A DNA stretch of 7,582 nt from Prosthecobacter sp. (lineage in GTDB: Bacteria > Verrucomicrobiota > Verrucomicrobiia > Verrucomicrobiales > Verrucomicrobiaceae), in the NCBI GenBank assembly GCA_025869455.1, contig JAOZVT010000671.1, positions 1 through 7,582 of the forward strand, given 5' to 3'. This document shows positions 4,719 through 7,582 of this stretch, one piece after another; position 1 is the stretch's first letter; each line of letters begins with the position of its first letter. The position numbers were made by a program, and so were the translations under genes. Below the pieces are notes generated by a model. The model made no database searches, had not been told where the DNA came from, and saw only the letters and a program-made list of their open reading frames with translations.

Positions 4719-6605
4719 TCACTCGATCCCATGCCCGCCAAGGAGCACCTGTATAGACGCGGAAACACCTTTTATTTTCGTATGCGCCTGCCTCGCTCGC
4801 TCAAGAAGGCGGGAACGGAAGTGAAGTTGAACGGCAAGGCTCAAAAGCATGAGGTCAAATTTTCCCTCAACACTTCCGACTACAGGGAGGCCGTTGGCCT
4901 TGTGGCAACCCATTCGGCCATATGGACGGCTGAACTGGCGAAACGAAGAAAGGAGCTTCACGCCAAAAAGAGACTCGAACACCAGAACGGATTAGTTGCA
5001 ACCAGTTGCAAACCCTCCCCCGCTGAGGTGCCAGACGTGCTGAGCGATGAACGTATAAGGGCCGTTGTCATAAGCGCCTTCATCTCCAGTCAGCGGCATT
5101 CTGCCCAAATCATAGACGGCACACGGGGTGAAGAGAAAGAGGAACGCTTTGACAGGCTGGCGGAGTTGCAGCGTGATTTGACGGCCTATCAGGGAGGAGA
5201 CGAAAACACCCTGCCTGCAAATTTGCACAGCAGTTTAAGGCAGCATTTGAGCCTCTATGGCCTGGAGAATCTGCCAGAGGAAAGCGATGCATTTAAATCC
5301 CTCCTGCGGGGCTACAGAGCGGCTTTGATAGAGGACATCAACCGCCTCATGCATCATCTGGATACAGGCAGCCCAGCGGAATTTGATTCTCAATTCAGGG
5401 GCATTCATGCTGCAACTCCTCTCCCTGACACTGGAGCGGGGGCAACACTGGATGAGCTTTTGAAGGACTTCGACAAAGCGCAAACGGCCAAGGGAGTTTC
5501 AGATAGCACGCATAAGGCAAACATCCCTGTTTTCCGGGCATTGCGTGAGCACTTTGGCCCTCACATGCCACTATCAAAGATCGCTCAAAAGGAGATGGTG
5601 GCTTTCTTCGATTTTGTGGAAAGAATTCCAGTGAACTGCCAGCAACGTTATCCGGAAAAGAGCCTTTCCGATGCTGGCGAACTTGAGGCTAAGAGCGATA
5701 CCCCCCGCCTGTTGAAACCAAAGACTCTCAAGATGTATCATGGGCGCGTGGTGACGATATGGCAGCACGCCAAGGATATGGGGTTTGTGCAAAGCAATCC
5801 TGCCAACATCCGCCCTATTGCCAGCCGCTATGCGACAAATGAGAAATCAGCGCGGCAGTCGTTCAAGCCCGATGAGTTAAACACCATCTTTCATGCCCCT
5901 CTCTTTACAGGATGCATGGGCGACTTGGAAGGCTGGCAAAAGTCGGGGCCAAACTTGCCAAAACGAGGCCGCTTTTGGGTTCCTTTGCTCGCTCTATTTC
6001 AGGGCTTGCGCTGCAATGAAGCCTGCCAGCTTGAGCTGGCAGATGTTGGGGATATTGACGGCATTCCCGTTATCAAAATCACCGATGAGTCAGAGAATGA
6101 AGACGGAGATGGAAAAGGGAAAAGAGTCAAAAACAACACAAGCAAAACCTCAGTTCCCATTCATCCAACCATCATCAAGCTAGGCTTTCTGGACTTCGTG
6201 AAAAATCGCAAATTGGCCGGCGAGGGAAGCAACCTTTTCCCTGAATTGCCACGCGATAAGGCGGGTGTCTTTTCCAACCCTTTTTCCAAGTGGTTTGGCC
6301 GATTCCTGGACAAGACCTTTGCAGACAAAGGGACCACCACAAAGGGCACCTTCCATTGCTTCCGCCATACGTTTAGGGATGCAACCCGGCGTGCTATGAT
6401 TCATGCAGAGGTGGCAGACAGGCTAGGCCGCTGGAAAACAGACGGAGGCGTGGGCCGCTTATATGGAGATGGTTTCTCCCTGTCTGTTCTGCGTGATGAA
6501 CTGGCCAAGGTGGAATTCCCCGGCTTGGACCTGTCCCATCTCATGCCACCGCCCCCAAGGGTAAGGAACACCATTCTCCCCGATGGCTATCCGAAGCCCA
6601 TTTAG
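4686..6605 (+). CDS. Tyrosine recombinase / integrase (DUF6538-like N-terminus)
   Basis: A 639-residue phage-type integrase, longer than the usual 400 or so. The N-terminal part (about 21-75, YRRGNTFYFRMRLPRSL) resembles the DUF6538 domain of integrases; a long helical linker follows, then a core-binding domain from about residue 254 (TLDELLKDFD) to 380. The catalytic domain shows Arg442 in GLRCNEACQLEL, Lys487 in SKTSVPIHP, His557-x-x-Arg560 in HCFRHTFRD, and the nucleophile Tyr593 in GRLYGDG. The usual LGH histidine is replaced: LGRW places Arg582 there, with Trp583 next to it. The ATG at 4686 has AAAGG at 4674-4678; ATG 4731 is an alternative that would free the direct repeats from the coding region. 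It lies 54 bases after tRNA-Ser in the same direction, so it probably catalyses site-specific integration into that tRNA. Confidence 0.93.
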   Translation: MGKVIHQTDTPSLDPMPAKEHLYRRGNTFYFRMRLPRSLKKAGTEVKLNGKAQKHEVKFSLNTSDYREAVGLVATHSAIWTAELAKRRKELHAKKRLEHQNGLVATSCKPSPAEVPDVLSDERIRAVVISAFISSQRHSAQIIDGTRGEEKEERFDRLAELQRDLTAYQGGDENTLPANLHSSLRQHLSLYGLENLPEESDAFKSLLRGYRAALIEDINRLMHHLDTGSPAEFDSQFRGIHAATPLPDTGAGATLDELLKDFDKAQTAKGVSDSTHKANIPVFRALREHFGPHMPLSKIAQKEMVAFFDFVERIPVNCQQRYPEKSLSDAGELEAKSDTPRLLKPKTLKMYHGRVVTIWQHAKDMGFVQSNPANIRPIASRYATNEKSARQSFKPDELNTIFHAPLFTGCMGDLEGWQKSGPNLPKRGRFWVPLLALFQGLRCNEACQLELADVGDIDGIPVIKITDESENEDGDGKGKRVKNNTSKTSVPIHPTIIKLGFLDFVKNRKLAGEGSNLFPELPRDKAGVFSNPFSKWFGRFLDKTFADKGTTTKGTFHCFRHTFRDATRRAMIHAEVADRLGRWKTDGGVGRLYGDGFSLSVLRDELAKVEFPGLDLSHLMPPPPRVRNTILPDGYPKPI

Positions 6606-6868
6606 AGGCTTTACATGGACATGCTAAACGCTACGGTTTGAGCGTTCGGCATCCGCTGAACCGGGGCGTAGTAACCTCGCACACATAGCGGCTCGGTGTT
6701 GGCCGCATTCGACACCCTCAGCTCACACGAGCCGGGGGCCATGCTCATATGTCCAGCCTCCCGGCACGCCGGAGGGTAAAAGGGTATGGGGTCGTCTATG
6801 TGCGGCTTACTAACCTTCCGGCTCACCTGGCTATGCCGTTGACGATTTTCCGCCAACTCCCATATGCC
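6606..6868. other. Gene-free region with dense inverted repeats (candidate structured RNA)
   Basis: Six pairings can be drawn. They are AACGCT/AGCGTT (6627-6632, 6641-6646), CTACG/CGTAG (6631-6635, 6667-6671), CGGCTC/GAGCCG (6689-6694, 6729-6734) with GGTGT/ACACC nested inside (6695-6699, 6712-6716), CCGGGGG with CC-T-CCCGG (6732-6738, 6757-6764), and the 10-bp GCCGGAGGGT/ACCTTCCGGC with one G-T pair (6768-6777, 6813-6822). Some pairings exclude each other. The region could be an ncRNA, the leader of the next gene, or an element-specific repeat. On the - strand a 45-codon frame (6748-6611) is open but matches nothing I recognise. Confidence 0.5.
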
Positions 6869-7561
6869 ATGAAGACTTACCTCGTAAAAGACAGCCAGCA
6901 GTCCGGCCCATTCAGCAACGAAGAATTGCGGCTGAAAATCGAAGCCGGGGAATGCAATGCTCAAACGAAGGCATGGCGTGAATCTGCCGAACAATGGCAA
7001 CCGCTTGGCACCCTCGCCAGCGAGCTTTTTCCTTTTCCCGAATCGGTGCCTGCCGTTTCGACTCCCAGTTCTCCCCCGGAAATCAACCTCAACTCCACAA
7101 CAAAATCCCGAACTATGTTCTGTCGAACCTGCGCTAAAGAACTGCCTGAAAACGCCATTGCCTGCATTCAATGCGGTTGCCCTCCCCATATTGGCAAAAA
7201 ACACTGTCAATCCTGCGGAGCAGACACGCTGGAAAACGCCATTATTTGCGTGAAATGCGGGTGCAGTCTTCAAAGGAGGAGCCTTCCTAATTTGCAGGGA
7301 GTTCAAGGCACGGAAAAAATTGATAAGACGGTGATTTGTCTTCTGACTTTCTTCCTCGGCACAATCGGTGCGCACAAATTTTACACGGGAAATTGGGGGT
7401 GGGGAATCGTCTATGCGTTTCTTGCCATTACGCTCGTGTTCACTTTCGTTCCTTTTATCGCGGGCATCGTTGAATTGATCCGCTATTTGATAAAAGACCA
7501 AGACAGCCTCGCACAGTCTTACGAGCAGGTTAGAGGCAAGCCCTTTGGCTTCCTCTGGTAA
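6869..7561 (+). CDS. GYF_2, double zinc-ribbon and TM2 domain membrane protein
   Basis: A 230-residue protein with three modules. Residues 3-50 form a GYF_2-type domain (YLVKDSQQSGPFSNEELRLK, then Trp36 and Trp43), a small putative peptide-binding unit. Residues 85-132 hold two successive zinc ribbons with identical spacing, CxxC-x10-CxxC (Cys85/88/99/102 and Cys113/116/127/130), each followed by Gly-Cys. Residues 152-210 are a TM2 domain: a first hydrophobic segment ending in GxxGAHKFY, a turn, and a second segment (VYAFLAITLVFTFVPFIAGI). Both ends are probably cytoplasmic. The start is set at ATG 6869 because the GYF_2 domain begins there; upstream in-frame ATGs at 6749 and 6833 would add a tail that overlaps the inverted repeats. 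No strong ribosome binding site is seen. Such proteins are widespread but have no settled function. It lies inside the presumed island behind the integrase. Confidence 0.85.
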   Translation: MKTYLVKDSQQSGPFSNEELRLKIEAGECNAQTKAWRESAEQWQPLGTLASELFPFPESVPAVSTPSSPPEINLNSTTKSRTMFCRTCAKELPENAIACIQCGCPPHIGKKHCQSCGADTLENAIICVKCGCSLQRRSLPNLQGVQGTEKIDKTVICLLTFFLGTIGAHKFYTGNWGWGIVYAFLAITLVFTFVPFIAGIVELIRYLIKDQDSLAQSYEQVRGKPFGFLW

Positions 7562-7566
7562 TCACT

Positions 7567-7577
7567 TCCTGGCAGGA
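7567..7577 (+). terminator. Small hairpin at the window edge
   Basis: TCCTG-G-CAGGA forms a short inverted repeat a few bases after the stop of the TM2-domain gene. It could be the beginning of a terminator, but the window ends before any T-run could be seen, and the one-base loop would have to open in practice. Confidence 0.2.
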
Positions 7578-7582
7578 GCGAG

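Noticed and set aside
5893..6183. A 96-codon + strand frame inside the integrase
   Set aside because: It overlaps the catalytic Arg region of the recombinase in another frame and shows no motif of its own.
6611..7501. A 296-codon open frame on the - strand
   Set aside because: Most of it lies opposite the GYF_2/zinc-ribbon/TM2 gene, whose domains are clear; the translation shows no family motifs. The final 45 codons opposite the folded region are noted with that region.

Overview
The window looks like chromosomal DNA of a Verrucomicrobia-type bacterium, possibly a Prosthecobacter/Verrucomicrobium relative. The pointers are a PEP-CTERM sorting tail at the left edge, a DUF5069 gene, weak or absent Shine-Dalgarno sequences before several genes, and a DUF6538-like tyrosine recombinase next to a tRNA. 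The genus is an inference. All convincing genes are on the + strand.

Layout. (1) 1-109: the last codons of a PEP-CTERM anchored surface protein, closed by a hairpin plus T-run. That hairpin also contains the ribosome binding site and start codon of the next gene. (2) 138-1723: a lipoprotein-type alpha/beta hydrolase (lipase-like), split by a one-base frameshift near 1299-1303. The nucleophile lies before the break and the catalytic Asp and His after it. (3) 1751-4402: a probable redox or electrophile-response locus. It holds a TetR repressor flanked by two near-identical operators (ACAGAC-2-GTCTGT), then a DUF5069 gene, a small CPPC protein, a pyridoxamine-5'-phosphate-oxidase-like flavoprotein and a nitroreductase. 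The second operator sits directly in front of this run, so the TetR protein probably controls both itself and the flavoenzyme genes. (4) 4403-4541: a 139-base spacer without a gene. (5) 4542-4631: tRNA-Ser(GGA), followed 54 bases later by a 639-residue tyrosine recombinase. This is the usual left end of a genomic island integrated in a tRNA 3' end; the other end is not in the window. (6) 6606-6868: 263 bases without a convincing gene but rich in inverted repeats, including a 10-bp stem, so a candidate structured RNA or element-specific repeat. (7) 6869-7561: a GYF_2 / double zinc-ribbon / TM2 membrane protein, probably island cargo.

No CRISPR array, complete insertion sequence or rRNA was seen. 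The best candidates for something undescribed are the TetR-DUF5069-flavoenzyme regulon, the start codon enclosed in a terminator-like hairpin, and the folded region behind the integrase.
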